Assembly (NCBI GenBank): GCA_003255065.1
Contig: QAOA01002431.1
Span: 426,904-490,903 of the forward strand
DNA length: 64,000 nucleotides
Reading direction: 5' to 3'
From: Cercis canadensis
Lineage: Eukaryota; Streptophyta; Magnoliopsida; Fabales; Fabaceae
Part shown: positions 24,181 to 36,340 of the stretch, piece after piece
Position numbering within the stretch: position 1 is the stretch's first letter
How the letters are laid out: every line of letters starts with the position of its first letter
Translations under genes and position numbers: made by a program
The notes under the pieces: model-generated
What the model was told of the DNA's origin: nothing
Database searches by the model: none
The model's input: the letters and a program-made list of their open reading frames with translations, nothing else

Positions 24181-24951
24181 TTGAAATGCTTAGTGTCTGC
24201 TTGGTGTGGCCAGTAGCCGAGTCATATCTCACTCAAGGCATGTACATGCAACTTCATCACGAGTCTCAATGCAAATACATGTTAATTTCATGTCAATAAG
24301 TTATGATCGATGCTTAGAGTTTCCCTTGAAAAAGGGAAAGCCAGAGGGGAAGGGGACAACCAATATCTGGAGGCCCTTCTTGCCATTGCCAGTGTACATG
24401 CGTCCATATGTGAATTATTAACGTTGGTAGATAAATCAATGTATGTGTGAATTATTAATGCTGCATCCAGACCATTATATCGTTTTCTTAATGTACTTGG
24501 TCTCCTATATTGTCATCCCCCTATGTCCATGATTTTTGTCTTCTTTAATGATTTTACGAACCCCAATACCAGGGATGCCTAATCCAAAACTAACTCCTTT
24601 ATGTGCTATATAGACATATATAGACTTAGAGGAGAGTAATCCTAAAAACACAACTTCTATAGTATAGAAATATATGTGTATGTGATGTCATGTCATGGAA
24701 GTTTAGATAATTTAAATATATACATAAATTGATTCAGAAAAAAATATCTATACTATGACTATTGAATAATTGATGATAAGAATAATTTGTGTAGGGAGGG
24801 AAAACAACAAGATAATTAAAAAATGAGTTGGAAATTAAGTAATTATATTGATTAAATCTGCAATTTGAACTACTACAAATGGTATATCACCATAACTTAA
24901 AATAATGTTTTTGGAGAATTAAAAAAGAGAAAAACAAAATAATTGAGAAGC

Positions 24952-25720
24952 TAATGTTCTGGTTCCACGTAGTAAGAAGCTTGGGTCCTTCCTGGAAGAC
25001 GGAAAAAGGTCATTTTGTGCTCTTTTTCTTCAACGAGGCCTTCATTTCCGGGGCCATTCACTTTAAAAGAAAGCGAAAACAAAAGATATGCATCTCCATA
25101 TTGGGTCCAAATTTCTGAATACGTAAGACAATGATGACAAATAGTTGAGAGCAATATAAAGCTTTGTTGGTGAAACATCAAAAGCATTGGTAATTATATA
25201 TGTTACATATACACCTTCCACATTGTCTTTCACATGTGAATATTCTTTGCACCTTTTTTTATTTGTCTGCTTCGCAATTGCACAATTCTATATCTAATGA
25301 TGCACCCCCTTAGAATTGTGAAAAGGAGAATGGGGNTAATGTTCTGGTTCCACGTAGTAAGAAGCTTGGGTCCTTCCTGGAAGACGGAAAAAGATCATTT
25401 TGTGCTCTTTTTCTTCAACGAGGCCCTCATTTCCGGGGCCATTCACTTTAAAAGAAAGCGAAAACAAAAGATATGCATCTCCATATTGGGTCCAAATTTC
25501 TGAATACGTAAGACAATGATGACAAATAGTTGAGAGCAATATGAAGCTTTGTTGGTGAAACATCAAAAGCATTGGTAATTATATATGTTACATATACACC
25601 TTCCACATTGTCTTTCACATGTGAATATTCTTTGCACCTTTTTTTATTTGTCTGCTTCGCAATTGCACAATTCTATATCTAATGATGCACCCCCTTAGAA
25701 TTGTGAAAAGGAGAATGGGG
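24952..25720. repeat. 384-bp duplicated contig end at scaffold join (n at 25336)
   Basis: 24952-25335 and 25337-25720 are the same length and differ at about three positions (for example GGTCAT/GATCAT and GGCCTTC/GGCCCTC). They meet exactly at a single 'n'. This is what two unmerged overlapping contigs, perhaps of different haplotypes, would give. Confidence 0.9.
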
Positions 25721-28117
25721 TTTCTGCGTCTCCTGTTGGAATAATCATACAAAGCTATCATTGTTTTTTTCTTGATCAACCATACATCCTACACAACCCA
25801 CAAAAGTAATGGCCAACCCCTCCCAACAAACATTGCTGTCTATGATTCAACGGTTGTGATCATCGTCTTCCATTTTCGGACCATCAAAGCTCGAAATGGT
25901 CAACAAAATCCTATCCAGTTTCTACATCCCCTCCCTCCACACGAGCTCCTGAATAACTCTTGTGACAACTGATAGGAACGTTTATTCGTTCCATATACAA
26001 AATTTCAACATTTTCATCATCATGTAATGTTAGTCTTCACTTTCTCTTTCTTTTTCCTGTTTTTGGTACACTGGAAAAATCATTAAAAGTTGAACCAAAT
26101 ATGTAATATTGTTGTTACCGCTAGATATATATATATATACAAGGAAAAATGGCATCAATATTCAAATTTTGTGAGTGATGTTAAAGGGCATAACCCCACC
26201 AATATTCAATTCAAGAATTGAGGAATCTTTTTGATAGTTTGTTGAGGGTGTGTTTGGTATTTGGATTTCGTTCTACGGGTACAACATGTCGGTATGTATA
26301 TGTCAATTCCAACTAAGATTTTGGTTCTCTCTCTTTCATTTTCAGTGTGAATACAGTGAGCTACCTCAACGCCCATAGATATGATTCATACCAGAACACT
26401 GTGTACATGTCATGCAAGAGAGAATGTCCTCGATTGCTGCATGCTATAGATAAGTCACAGGTTGAAGAGGACCATACATATAAATACAAATATATAATTT
26501 AATTGTTGTTAACGATAAGCCTTGCTGGATACATGGTCATAACGTTCTGGGTGCATGCCTCTTCCACAAAATCACAAATGAGACGTCAATTTGTAAATAA
26601 TTTATTTAAAATACTTTCAAATCCAAGTGAGGAAGATGGATTAGATTTTGTTGTCACTTTAGGGAAAAAGAAAAAGATATAAAGGCACCTAGCTTGCCTT
26701 AAGAAGCTTTCCAAGAGCCCACCTCTCTTGTACATTCAATAATATGATATTTATCTTTCCATTAATGAGCTATGCACTGATCAAACACTGGTAGTCCATT
26801 TCTAAATGCCAATTTTTTGAGGGACCCATAACATTTTCTTTGAAAAACTTGGAACTTTCATTAGTGTTTGAGGGTAAAAGGTAGATTCGTGGGATTGAAT
26901 AAAGGGCATGGTAATGGTATATTGGCAGGTGAAACACAAGATGGATGGGACAGGTTTGTGGGTAACATCGGAGAAGTTTCGTAAATAAAATTATGGGAGT
27001 TCAATATCATTATGATCATTTTGAAAAAGAGAATACCCCCAAGAGCAAGAGAGCAAGTACGATATTCCCACTTCATTTTGCTCCCAGTGAATAAAATGAC
27101 ACAGAGTAAAATTTTCAGAACAGAAGGTTCGACTAAGATTTTTCTCCGTGTTTCGATCCCATCAAGCAAAAGTTTTATAAAATACATAAAAGTTACAAAA
27201 CGAAGAAACTATTGCACTCTAGTCTAGCATGTGAATAAGTAATTCAAGAGATCTCAAATTTAGGATGAAGTTGAATGTGACATTTTCAAATCTTTTTTTT
27301 TTTTTTGTTGCTAAAATGAACTCAATTATTCACCTTACATTTTGAGGTGCGAATGCAATGCCGGATCTCCCGAATAAGTTTAGGCCCACGCCGGAAAGAT
27401 GGGCTTTTGTAAATAGGTCTTGAAGTGGGCTTAGGAATTTCAGCAGCCCTCAACAGGAAAAGTTGTTTTACCAAACTTGGCCCTCTTGTTGAGATAAGAA
27501 TAAGATGTTCAGTTTCTTCAAATTGGTGTGACCTTGGAGGTTTGGTCATATATTTTCTTTGACTTATAAGAAAATGTCATTTTTTAATAATTCAATTAGT
27601 GATTCGTTATTCCAGGGCTGAAATAAAATGCTAAGTGTCTCTCTGGTAAATTTGTTATAAGGTTGAGATTTTGTGGATTTTCTGTTTGAAGTATCAAAGA
27701 CAATAATTTAGATGAGTTTGGTTTGGTTTGGTTTGGTCTGTGTGAGAGTGATTCGGAAGAAGGAAACTATTCAACCAAGTTATGGGTTTACTAACAGTGG
27801 CTGAGTACATAGTAATTACATTTAATGCTACGGTTTTGGCACGCGCTGGGCTGCTGAGAGGTGTCATGCATTGGAGCAGTCCCAAAAGAAAACCTTGACT
27901 TGGCTATTGTTGTTGCTGATTAATTGCTCTCTATATAATAACTTTATGTTAATTCTCTCATACATACTTTCTCAAAGCCTATCTTTCATAGAGGCTGACA
28001 AAATTGTAATCAAAGGTCATTGTGAAATTTTAAAATTATGACAACGTTTTCTTGCTTTCGGCGTTTGTTAGTATTTTTCATTTTCATTTTATCAATGATT
28101 GATGGAGCCTTTTACTT

Positions 28118-28373
28118 AGGTTTTAAAATATGGACTTCTCCCATTGTAGGATACAGATAAGTCACTTCAATTACTTGCAGTTGTAGGAGTGATTCTTGTA
28201 GATATTGCATTTTTACAAACTAAATACATAAATAAGGCATATTTCAAACTATTTCCACGACTACGGTAGTTTTTTTTTTTTTTACTTTTTCTCTTCAGTG
28301 TCNAGGTTTTAAAATATGAACTTCTCCCATTGTAGGATACAGATAAGTCACTTCAATTACTTGCAGTTGCAGG
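28118..28373. repeat. Partly duplicated contig end at scaffold join (n at 28303)
   Basis: About 70 bp starting AGGTTTTAAAATATG at 28118 recur directly after the 'n' at 28304, with a few mismatches. The remaining 115 bp before the 'n' are not repeated. Confidence 0.75.
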
Positions 28374-28582
28374 GCATGACCTTTTTGGTGGTGCTACTTT
28401 TATACAAGAGGGAAAAGTTTCTTAAATATTGCACTTCTCTTATTCAATACTCCTTATCTCTTAGATCACTCAACACAAACTAAGATAAAAAGGAAACTGA
28501 AAATGATACTACCTTCTTTTAGACAGATTGTAATCTACTTAATATAAATCATTAACCAGGGCCTCTGGTCCCGTTTATCCAC

Positions 28583-28585
<3 letters not shown>

Positions 28586-28625
<40 letters not shown>
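28586..28625. repeat. (AT)n microsatellite
   Basis: About 20 uninterrupted AT units. Confidence 0.95.
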
Positions 28626-28628
<3 letters not shown>

Positions 28629-28892
28629 AAGTGCTATAGTTTAGAGTTTTATTCACATAGAAAGTCATGCTCAAATCATAACCCCAATGGAAGAAGAAAA
28701 GGAAATCAGGCCAGTAGAAACACAAAGCCAAACCAAACGATAGAATTGTGAACTCTTTCTAAGTTGTAGCTTGAAAAATGGTACCTTTCCCGTTGAGGGA
28801 TCAAACATTTTCTGCACTACTTGCGCTACACATTGTGACACTGATACAGCAGAGTTATTCTAGTCATAAAACTGCAACTAGTGTAACATTTT

Positions 28893-29368
28893 ATTCTTCT
28901 CAAGCAGCACTTGGTTCAAATTGATCTCTTTCTCTTTCTCTCTCAATTTGCTATTATACCTTGTACAACAAGCCTGGTCGTAGAAACAATATTGTTGCTT
29001 ATCTCACGGCAAGCTACGTACATGTTGAATATATTGAAAATTCTGATAGGGAAGAATTGTATTTAGGTTCTGTAGCCTTTTGTTGATACAATCCTTCCAC
29101 CGCAGGAGAATGACCTTTTCATGGAAACTGGGCNATTCTTCTGAAGCAACACTCGGTTCAAATTGATCTCTTTCTCTTTCTCTCTCAATTTGCTATTATA
29201 CCTTGTGCAACATGCCTGGTCGTAGAAACAATATTGTTGTTTTTATCTCACGGCAAGCTACGTACATGTTGAAAATTCTGATAGGGAAGAATTGTATTTA
29301 GGTTCTGTAGCCTTTTGTTGATACAATCCTTCCACCGCAGGAGAATGACCTTTTCATGGAAACTGGGT
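28893..29368. repeat. Duplicated contig end overlapping the ATL 3' end (n at 29134)
   Basis: 28893-29133 and 29135-29368 are near copies with several substitutions and small indels. The left copy ends with about 65 bp identical to the C-terminal coding end of the ATL gene at 29298-30410. It should not be annotated as a second gene fragment. Confidence 0.85.
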
Positions 29369-30410
29369 TTATGTGTAAAGATTGTGCAATTGAGGAACGA
29401 TGCATTGGTTTACACGTTGTTGGGTATTGAGCATCTTGCTTCACAAGATCAACTGGATGAGGATGAGTTTCAGTGTCATGAGGACACGAATTTGCCATGC
29501 CTGGACCAGGGCAACTACTATGGGCCAAAGCAGAACCTATTGAAACAGACCTTGTCACTGTTTGGATCTCATCATTTAGTTGGTGGAGCAGGTGATTTCT
29601 ATCAACACTTGTACGTCTCTCCTTTGAAATTGTATCATCAATGAACTCTTGGGTTTCCCCCGTTCCAGCCCTGTTTTCTGAGAGCCTTTGAAATTGTATA
29701 TTGTTGCTTAATTCAGCATCATTTGGCGAATTCTCCATCTGGGTCTCTTGATTTCTTCCCAACTCCATTGAAGCCGAAGTGGAGATGGCAGCTTCAGAAC
29801 TGAGATTGGTAGAGACAATACCGGCACGGCAAAGAGGACAATTGGTATGAAACCTCAACCAAGTGTCAATACAGGGGATATGAAATGCATGGTTGCACTT
29901 TGGTAAGAGTCTCAAGGTTTCATCTTCCTGGAACTCGTTCAAACACACTGAACACTCGGTTCCTTCAATCAATCCCTCACCCTTTCTATACTTACAAATT
30001 GTAATGGAATTTATGATTGACTGCTGTAAACCAACGGTGGTGATTAACCAGATGGGGTGATCAACTTGGTTCCCATCCAGAAAATCCTCGTCAAAGCTAT
30101 CTGATTCGGAGGGAGCTGGCCCATTTTCTCTCGACCCACAGCACTTGGCTTTGATCACATAGAAAACTATAACAACAAAAATGACCATGAATAAAGTGAC
30201 AAGGATGATCAAGAAGGGGGTGATATTGTTAACTGCGCTTAAGTTGTCTGCGGCGGATATGGGTGGCGATGGAGGAGGAGGTGGGGCAAAGTAGTAATCT
30301 GGGAAAGGGTAGCAGTTGTAAGGGCATGCCGGGTCACAAAACCCAGAACAATCTTGAGTTTGGTTGGTTCTAGTTAGTGCAGGGAAGAGCTTTCTGTGTT
30401 TCATGGCCAT
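29298..30410 (-). CDS. RING-H2 finger E3 ubiquitin ligase, ATL51/ATL52-like
   Basis: Intronless gene, 370 residues. Architecture of the ATL51/52 branch: a Cys/Pro-rich extracellular or lumenal N-terminus ([17 protein letters not shown], about 21-37) and a Pro run, a transmembrane helix (about 64-86), then a Cys-rich juxtamembrane turn. The GLD motif is replaced by GLQ (127-129), as is usual in this branch. The RING-H2 (153-194) is complete: [13 protein letters not shown], the Trp of DTWL, and CPLC. The C-terminal region is Ser/Thr-rich and not conserved. Like other ATLs it should transfer ubiquitin at a membrane; targets are unknown. The ATG at 30408-30410 is followed by a second in-frame ATG two codons later. 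The last 22 codons are duplicated across the scaffold join just below the gene, so the exact C-terminus depends on the assembly. Confidence 0.9.
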   Translation of the reverse strand: MAMKHRKLFPALTRTNQTQDCSGFCDPACPYNCYPFPDYYFAPPPPPSPPISAADNLSAVNNITPFLIILVTLFMVIFVVIVFYVIKAKCCGSRENGPAPSESDSFDEDFLDGNQVDHPIWLITTVGLQQSIINSITICKYRKGEGLIEGTECSVCLNEFQEDETLRLLPKCNHAFHIPCIDTWLRFHTNCPLCRAGIVSTNLSSEAAISTSASMELGRNQETQMENSPNDAELSNNIQFQRLSENRAGTGETQEFIDDTISKERRTSVDRNHLLHQLNDEIQTVTRSVSIGSALAHSSCPGPGMANSCPHDTETHPHPVDLVKQDAQYPTTCKPMHRSSIAQSLHINPVSMKRSFSCGGRIVSTKGYRT

Positions 30411-31559
30411 TGAAATGTTAAAGAGGAAAAACTAGAGAGAGTACAGAAAGAAAGAAGAAATGGAGAATGATGGTGTTAGTGAGAAGCGTGGATTAATTGG
30501 ATTTTCTTGGAATTGAAAGTGAAGAAATAAATTTCTTGGTTTTAGTGGACTCTGATGTGTTTGTTGTGTTTGGTAAGTGATAATGAGTTGAAAGAAGCTT
30601 CGGGCCTTCCTGCTTTTTTGCTTCATTTGTTTAACAAGAATATAGTTTAGTTCGTTCAGATATCAATTACATGATCACATCTTGTACTGTTCTCCACCTT
30701 ATCCGAATTTTTTTGAAATAAACTGACATAAAAAGGTTATCTTCATTTAATCATTTATGACAAATGCATTACTGCTTTCTATCTCTCTCCTAATACTTAA
30801 ACTTGCATTTGTAACCAAAGGAGGGAATGGATTATAATAGAGCATGTTGCTGGGAATCATTGCTGCTTCCACAAACTTGTTTCAAACTTTCAGAATTTAT
30901 TTTCAGCTAAAAAGCCAACGCAATAGCACAGAATGACAAACAGACTTTCCAATTTCCATACTTACCGGTGTAAAGTCCTTATCAGGACGACTATATCCCA
31001 TCTTAAAGTTTAGTGCATCCACTCATTTTTTTCCAAACTCAACTAATATTATATAAAAAAACCAACTAACACTCTATTTGTTTCTATATATCCTTTTTTT
31101 TTTTTTTAAATTTTAACTGTAACTTTGAATTCAAACAAAAAAACCAGCATGCTTCGAAAATAATTTTATATCACTTAACTACAAATTGTTTAGCATATTT
31201 GTTCTATATATCTTAGCTTATGCAATTTTACAAATCCTATCAAAAGTAGTAGTATTTATAAATGATCAAATATTATATGTAACTTGATTCATAGATAAAT
31301 TAAATCCTCAATTTAGTATGGTTTCAAATAAATTTGATAAAAAAAATCATTGTAAATAAATACATAACAGAAAATTTATGTTCCAAATGAGTTGTAAAAT
31401 AATTTAATGATTTACTTTAATAAATTTCAGACGTATCATATGGATGCAGATTTCGTATCTATTCATGTTACTACATATAAAATGTATTCATAAAAAAAAA
31501 ATGTTCTGATTTATGTGTGTGTGCGAGAGAGAAATTCGAGCTAGGAGTAGTTTTTTTGT
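30411..31559. other. Intergenic, upstream of the ATL gene
   Basis: No gene seen. The part next to 30411 is the presumed 5' untranslated region and promoter of the minus-strand ATL gene. Confidence 0.5.
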
Positions 31560-31720
31560 TAGGGGTGGTAATGAACTCAACCCAAATCTTTTGGGTTGGG
31601 TTGGGCTGTAAAAGATACAAACCGAGAGCCTGGTTCGGGCCGAAGGTTCCAGTTGTGCAAACTTATTAAGCCCAAGTGCCCAACCCAACCCAACCCAATG
31701 GACGGAATCATTTTTTTGTT
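31560..31720. mobile_element. Possible hAT-type element fragment (one terminus)
   Basis: TAGGGGTGGTAAT at 31560 resembles the terminal repeat of plant hAT elements. It is followed by Gs and Ts (GGGTTGGGTTGGGCT, about 31590-31605) and their complement (about 31675-31697), a subterminal inverted pattern often seen in such elements. No opposite terminus or target-site duplication was found. Confidence 0.3.
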
Positions 31721-31889
31721 TTCTGAAAACTTGCTGAGAAATTCACCTCCCTTTGTTCCAAATTCACCCACACATACAGAGGCATTCACAATTTCGTCCA
31801 AAACTGATCATTAAGAATAAGTGGTGTACAAAAAGTGATAACCATTTCATATGAAATTCATACTCTTGGAATGTAATTTTGTCTATGCA

Positions 31890-32230
31890 AGAGGTTGTCA
31901 AACGCACGTGATGTTGTTGCTGTGCTTGTCGACAATGTAGCTAAACAAATTACCAAAGCTGCCCATAAAGTAAAACAAGCGCTCAAAAAGGTTCCTTACC
32001 TTTCAACGGTGCTTCACCAAATACCGTGTTTGCTATGTTAAATTTTATACCTGTCGCATCTTCATCAATTAATTGCATAAGCATCAACCCTCCCCTTTTC
32101 TCATCTTTGTGTGAGATTAATTATAAACCATATTAATTAACGTCTAAGATAAGCAGCATCCAACCACTCCGTAGTTCAATCATTTGAATCATGGGTGCTT
32201 TGTTCTTAGCTTAATGGCCATTTCATAAAC
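31890..32230 (+). pseudogene. Decayed copy of the tandem five-exon family (exon 4 and intron 4 only)
   Basis: The stretch at about 31911-31990 reads DVVAVLVDNVAKQITKAA then HKVKQALKK, ending at a GT. This matches the amphipathic exon 4 of the three intact genes downstream (compare VVDIVEDVAEKVDKVAEE). The following 150 bp, starting CTTCACCAAATACCGTGTTTG, match the start of intron 4 of the first intact gene at 34047 (CTTCACCAAATCCCTTGTTTG). Exons 1-3 and 5 were not found, so it is a truncated relic marking the left edge of the cluster. Confidence 0.6.
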
Positions 32231-33114
32231 CAAATTAAACCATGGGCACACGAAAAATAAAATTACTAATCATATTTCCTCAGTTACACCATGAAGTTTT
32301 ATCTTAAATCATTATGTTTTAAATATTACAAAATTCTACTATAAATTATGAGACTTTGGTTTGACTCTCCAATTTTTAGAATTTTAAATTAACACTCCTT
32401 ATATATATATATATTTTAAATAAAAATTGCAATAGCTATTATGTATTTGTATGACATAGTTTTGAAAATTTTATTTTTCATGCATGAATTCCTTTGCTGA
32501 GTAATCCATAGGTGAATTGGTGGTTGAAAAATTAATTTCAATGTGGGGTAGTAAGACCAATCAACAAAAAAGAAAATATATAGTCCAACCAAAAAAAAAT
32601 ATATATATATAGAAGCAACTATCTGTTTGGGTGATTTACCAAAGGGATTTAAATTTATATACTATCATTCACTTAAAAAAAAAAAAAGGATGTTCAAACA
32701 CCACATTTGCATGCTGATTAAACGATGATGACATTATGTATAAAATTTAGAACTCTAGCTAACACTAATGATTAATGTAATCGAGAAATTAAGTAACGTG
32801 AAGCAAATGGGATATGGACATAATCTATTGTGCAAATTGACTATAGGAAAGTTTATGATTGACATTGATTTCTATGGTCAATATAAAAAGCAAGTGAAAA
32901 AAAAAACAAAAAACTTGACATCTAATCCATTAATTGATAAAGGATATAGCGTCTAATTAACAAACTGAAAATAAACATTTTATATGAAAATTCATTTCTT
33001 CTCACGTACGTTGCCTAAGTCAATTTTCCACTGTCATATAAATATAATTCATTCCTCTCCCAAATTCCCATATTGATTGATAAATCCTTTTTCATTAAAA
33101 CGGTTTAGATTCAC
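32231..33114. other. Intergenic / promoter of first family gene
   Basis: AT-rich. From about 32790 it contains the block AACGTGAAGCAAATGGGATA, which recurs upstream of the other copies (about 35723 and 37180), followed by a TATA-like CATATAAATA near 33035. This is a shared promoter segment of the tandem family. Confidence 0.5.
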
Positions 33115-34963
33115 ATGTCGATGGCATTAACATTCATTCCTCAAAAATCTACTTGTTTAGATACTGGGACATTTGGCAGATCATGCCAAGGTTCAGATCT
33201 TGACCCTGCTCATGATCTTCTAATCACTTCAAAATTCAAATATAATCGCTTCTTTGTTCCAAAACAGAACTTGGGAGCTTTCAGCGCTGGCCTGAGACTT
33301 CAGAATGATCCTAGAAGAAAGATGTAATATTAGTTGTATTACAAATATACACTTTTGCAAGATTAGCTTCTTATAAAGCTATTTCTAGTTTGCAGCTATG
33401 ATTTCAAATGCACTGATTATGTAGGGATGTTGCTGTCTATTCCAGTGCAAAACAAGAATCTCAACTTCCTGCTGATTCTTCTTATGATTCTGGGTGGGTC
33501 ATATTTCCTCAGTAATCTGTTTGATATGTGATAGTTACTTGTGTTATATTGTTTAACCTATATATATTTGCCCAATTGATAGAGTTCAAAGGTGTTTTCT
33601 CTAACAGGAAGGCTTGGATACTTGGAACGATAATGGCAATAAGTTTATTCTTTTCAAGTAATAAATGGGGACCATTACTAAAACTCAAAGGTAAGAAATC
33701 AGAAAAGTTCTTGTTAACTAGTAAAATAATTAATTGCTTGTTATTTGCATACTTCAACATATGATATACGTCTTTCCTTTTGCCGTTATGTACTGTAGAT
33801 AAAGTTGAGCCAAAAATACAGACAATCGAAAATGTGGCAGAAGGTGTAGAAGAAGTGGCTGGAATTTTTGAGGAGGTAGCGAAGAAGGTTGCCGCTTGTT
33901 TCCCGAATGGAAAACCTCATGACGCTGCTTTGTTTTTCAAAAAATTATTCAAAGGACTTAGAAAGGGTGCCCATATAGCAGAAGAAGAACTAAAACAGGT
34001 AGTTTTGATTTATTCCAACCCTCTCCCTTCATCTTGAGTAAAACTTCACCAAATCCCTTGTTTGCTTATCTTAAAACTTAAATTGTACAGCATCATCACC
34101 AATTGCTTAAGCATCAACTCACCTTTTCTCACCAACGTGTGATAATAAATTATATTAATTAGGCTCTAAGATTAGCAGCATTTGCAACTCGCCCTTTCTG
34201 GTTAGCTTAGATTGATTTGGGTTTAATTAATTATTTGATACGTTTCTTCTCTACGATCTGACTCCATCTTGTAGTTAGCTTAGTAGTCAAAATCTTAGAA
34301 ATTAAGACTACTAAAAACAGCATAACTTGTTTACTCTTCCATATCTATGTAACAAAAAGAAGAACTAAAACAGGTTTTGACTTATTCCAGCACCTCTCCC
34401 AGCTTCATTTTCATTTGAGCAAGCTTCACCTGATGCCTTGCATAAGAATCAACCTCTCACTCTCAGCTTTTTTAAGTAATTACTACTTGCAATGGGTGCC
34501 CATTTGAATCATGTGTGTTCTTCTAAGTTTGATTTGACCTTCACAGGTTATATAGCAGCTTAGATTGATTTTGGTTTAATTAATTATTTGATTAGTTTAA
34601 TAGTTAGGTTTTGAAAAAAATTAATAATCTAAAAACAGCAGCACTTGTTGACCAAAAACTAACATATATTTAAATCAAGAAGCACGCCGTTATTCTTTCT
34701 GGGTGCTTTCCTCTAAACCAATCCTAGCTTTAAGTAATTATATACTTGTTGCTGCAACGTTAAGTTAGAATTCTTTGAATAGTTGTTTGAGAAAACGTAT
34801 ACATTCATAGCCTTGAAAAGCCTTGAGTAATTTATGTGCTATTTGGATAAGAGATGGCGAAGTTTGTGTAAAATTGCAGGTAGAAGAAATGGAAAACAAG
34901 GTGGAATCAACCACTCATCAAGGAAATACTGTGACAACTACGGAAACGAAAGTTCGAAAGTAG
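33115..34963 (+). CDS. Unrecognised plastid-transit-like, single-TM, amphipathic-helix protein (tandem copy 1)
   Basis: Five exons: 33115-33323, 33425-33493, 33608-33690, 33799-33998, 34880-34963; all GT-AG with consistent phases; 214 residues. I do not recognise the family. Residues 1-69 are rich in Ser, Thr, Leu and Arg with few acids, ending NDPRRKM, like a plastid transit peptide. Exon 3 gives one hydrophobic segment (WILGTIMAISLFF) then NKWGPLLKLK. Exon 4 is helical with Val/Ala at regular spacing among charged residues (ENVAEGVEEVAGIFEEVAKK) and is more basic than in the other copies. The tail is Thr-rich, ending TETKVRK. A second ATG two codons in aligns better with copies 2 and 3. Intron 4 contains an internal tandem duplication (see findings). 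A membrane-anchored plastid protein is an inference from composition only. The gene model rests on perfect agreement of exon lengths with the two paralogs. Confidence 0.75.
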
Positions 34964-35330
34964 AGAGATGAATTTTTATTTTATACTAGTTGTATTTTCA
35001 TCTTTGTTGTGAAGGTTGTAGGTTGATCAATATATAAGCATTATATCGATCATAGGATCAACTTATCAAAAAATTGCATAAGCCAAAATGCCATTTATTC
35101 AATAATTCACAACAAAAATAAAATAAAAATAAAATTGTGTTTTTCTTTTGGTAGTTTGACTTGAATTCAAACACAAAACTCTTAAATTATGAGAACGATT
35201 TTAATACCATTCAAGCACAAACTATTTGGTACAAATTGTATTTTAAGTTTTCAAAATATATTGAGCATTATATAGTTATTATTGTCAATTCTAAAAAAAA
35301 AAAATAAAGAATGTATTCATTATGATAAAA
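34964..35330. other. Intergenic between family copies
   Basis: AT-rich 3' flank of copy 1; nothing coding seen. Confidence 0.5.
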
Positions 35331-36340
35331 TTACTTATTATTTTCAGATAAACATAAATCTTTTGAATAATGTATTTTTCTTAAAAAAACGAACATAGCA
35401 GAATTAAGATTATAACTACCAGATGTGTCAACTGTCAACAACAGCCAGTACTTTCTTCTCCTCCTTGTTGGCCAAGTTATATCTAGAAGCCCATATACAT
35501 ACTGGTAAAAAAAGAAGAAGAAGAAGAAGAGCACGCGTACGTATGATCTAAAATTTCTGTAATTTCCTCCCACTAATTGGATGTATTAATTCAAATATCA
35601 CATCAGCCAGCTAGTCATTAAAGAATAAAATTATCACAAATACTATTAACAAAGAATATAAGTACAACGTACATATCTACCTAGCTAAAGTTAATTTTTT
35701 AATGTAATTATAGGCATGGAATAACGTGAAGCAAATGCGTTAAAGGGCAAATCGAGGAAGATAAATAAAACCATATATAGTTTCCTGGCTAACCTTCAAA
35801 TGTAATATATAAAAAGCATAGGGTATAAAGTAAAGCATATGGGATTGGAAAACATATGATACTGACTTGTATTTATTTGATGTAATTACTTGTTGCCTAG
35901 TCCATAAAATACTGCCAATTGGACGTTGTGTGCGTCCACTATTCCATTCTTCTATGATAAAATTCTTTCCTCTCAGGAATCTGCAGCTTCAAAAGGAAAA
36001 AGTGCCCTCTGATACACACGTGACGTGGATGGCATTGGATAAATAAGAGTTCAAAGTGGGTAAGAAATTACAAAATTCCACGTTAACTACTATGAAAAAG
36101 AAATAAAGGATTAATGAATTTGCAATCTGCACTAACGTGTGATGGTGAACAAGGTAGAAGATTTGGCTAAGAAAGTTGACAAGACGGCGGAGGAAATTTC
36201 ATGACATTGCTGTCGCCGTTGAAGTCGTGGCGGAAAAAGTAGACAAGGGTGCGGAACTAGCCGAAGAAGCTTTAGAAATGGACATTATGACAACTAGGAC
36301 ACATTTGGGCTCCGTTATCTGAATTTTTCTTTTGTTGCTT
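35331..36340 (+). pseudogene. Decayed family copy: promoter block joined to partial exon 4
   Basis: 35331-35990 is the diverged counterpart of the promoter region of copy 2 (36757-37545). It shares ATCACATCAGCCAGCTAGTC and GAAGCAAATG, and the region that in copy 2 lies just before exon 1 (GTGCGTCCACTATTCCA...). Exons 1-3 are missing. At about 36145-36280 an exon 4 remnant reads KVEDLAKKVDKTAEEIS, then after a small deletion and frame change AVEVVAEKVDKGAELAEEAL. It then runs directly into sequence that in copy 2 lies deep in intron 4 (GACATTATGACAACTAGGAC, compare 38779). Several internal deletions leave no usable frame. Confidence 0.7.

Larger units (their letters stand above)
24181..28892. 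other. Intergenic
   Basis: No supported gene. It includes two scaffold-join duplicates (around n at 25336 and 28303), a GGTTT tandem run (27718-27736) and a long AT microsatellite. The minus-strand open frame of about 78 codons at 24951-25187 appears twice only because it lies in the duplicated contig end. It resembles no family known to me. Confidence 0.5.

Noticed and set aside
24951..25572. Minus-strand open frames of 78-92 codons, present twice
   Set aside because: Two copies arise from the 384-bp contig-end duplicate. No family match, no splice context.
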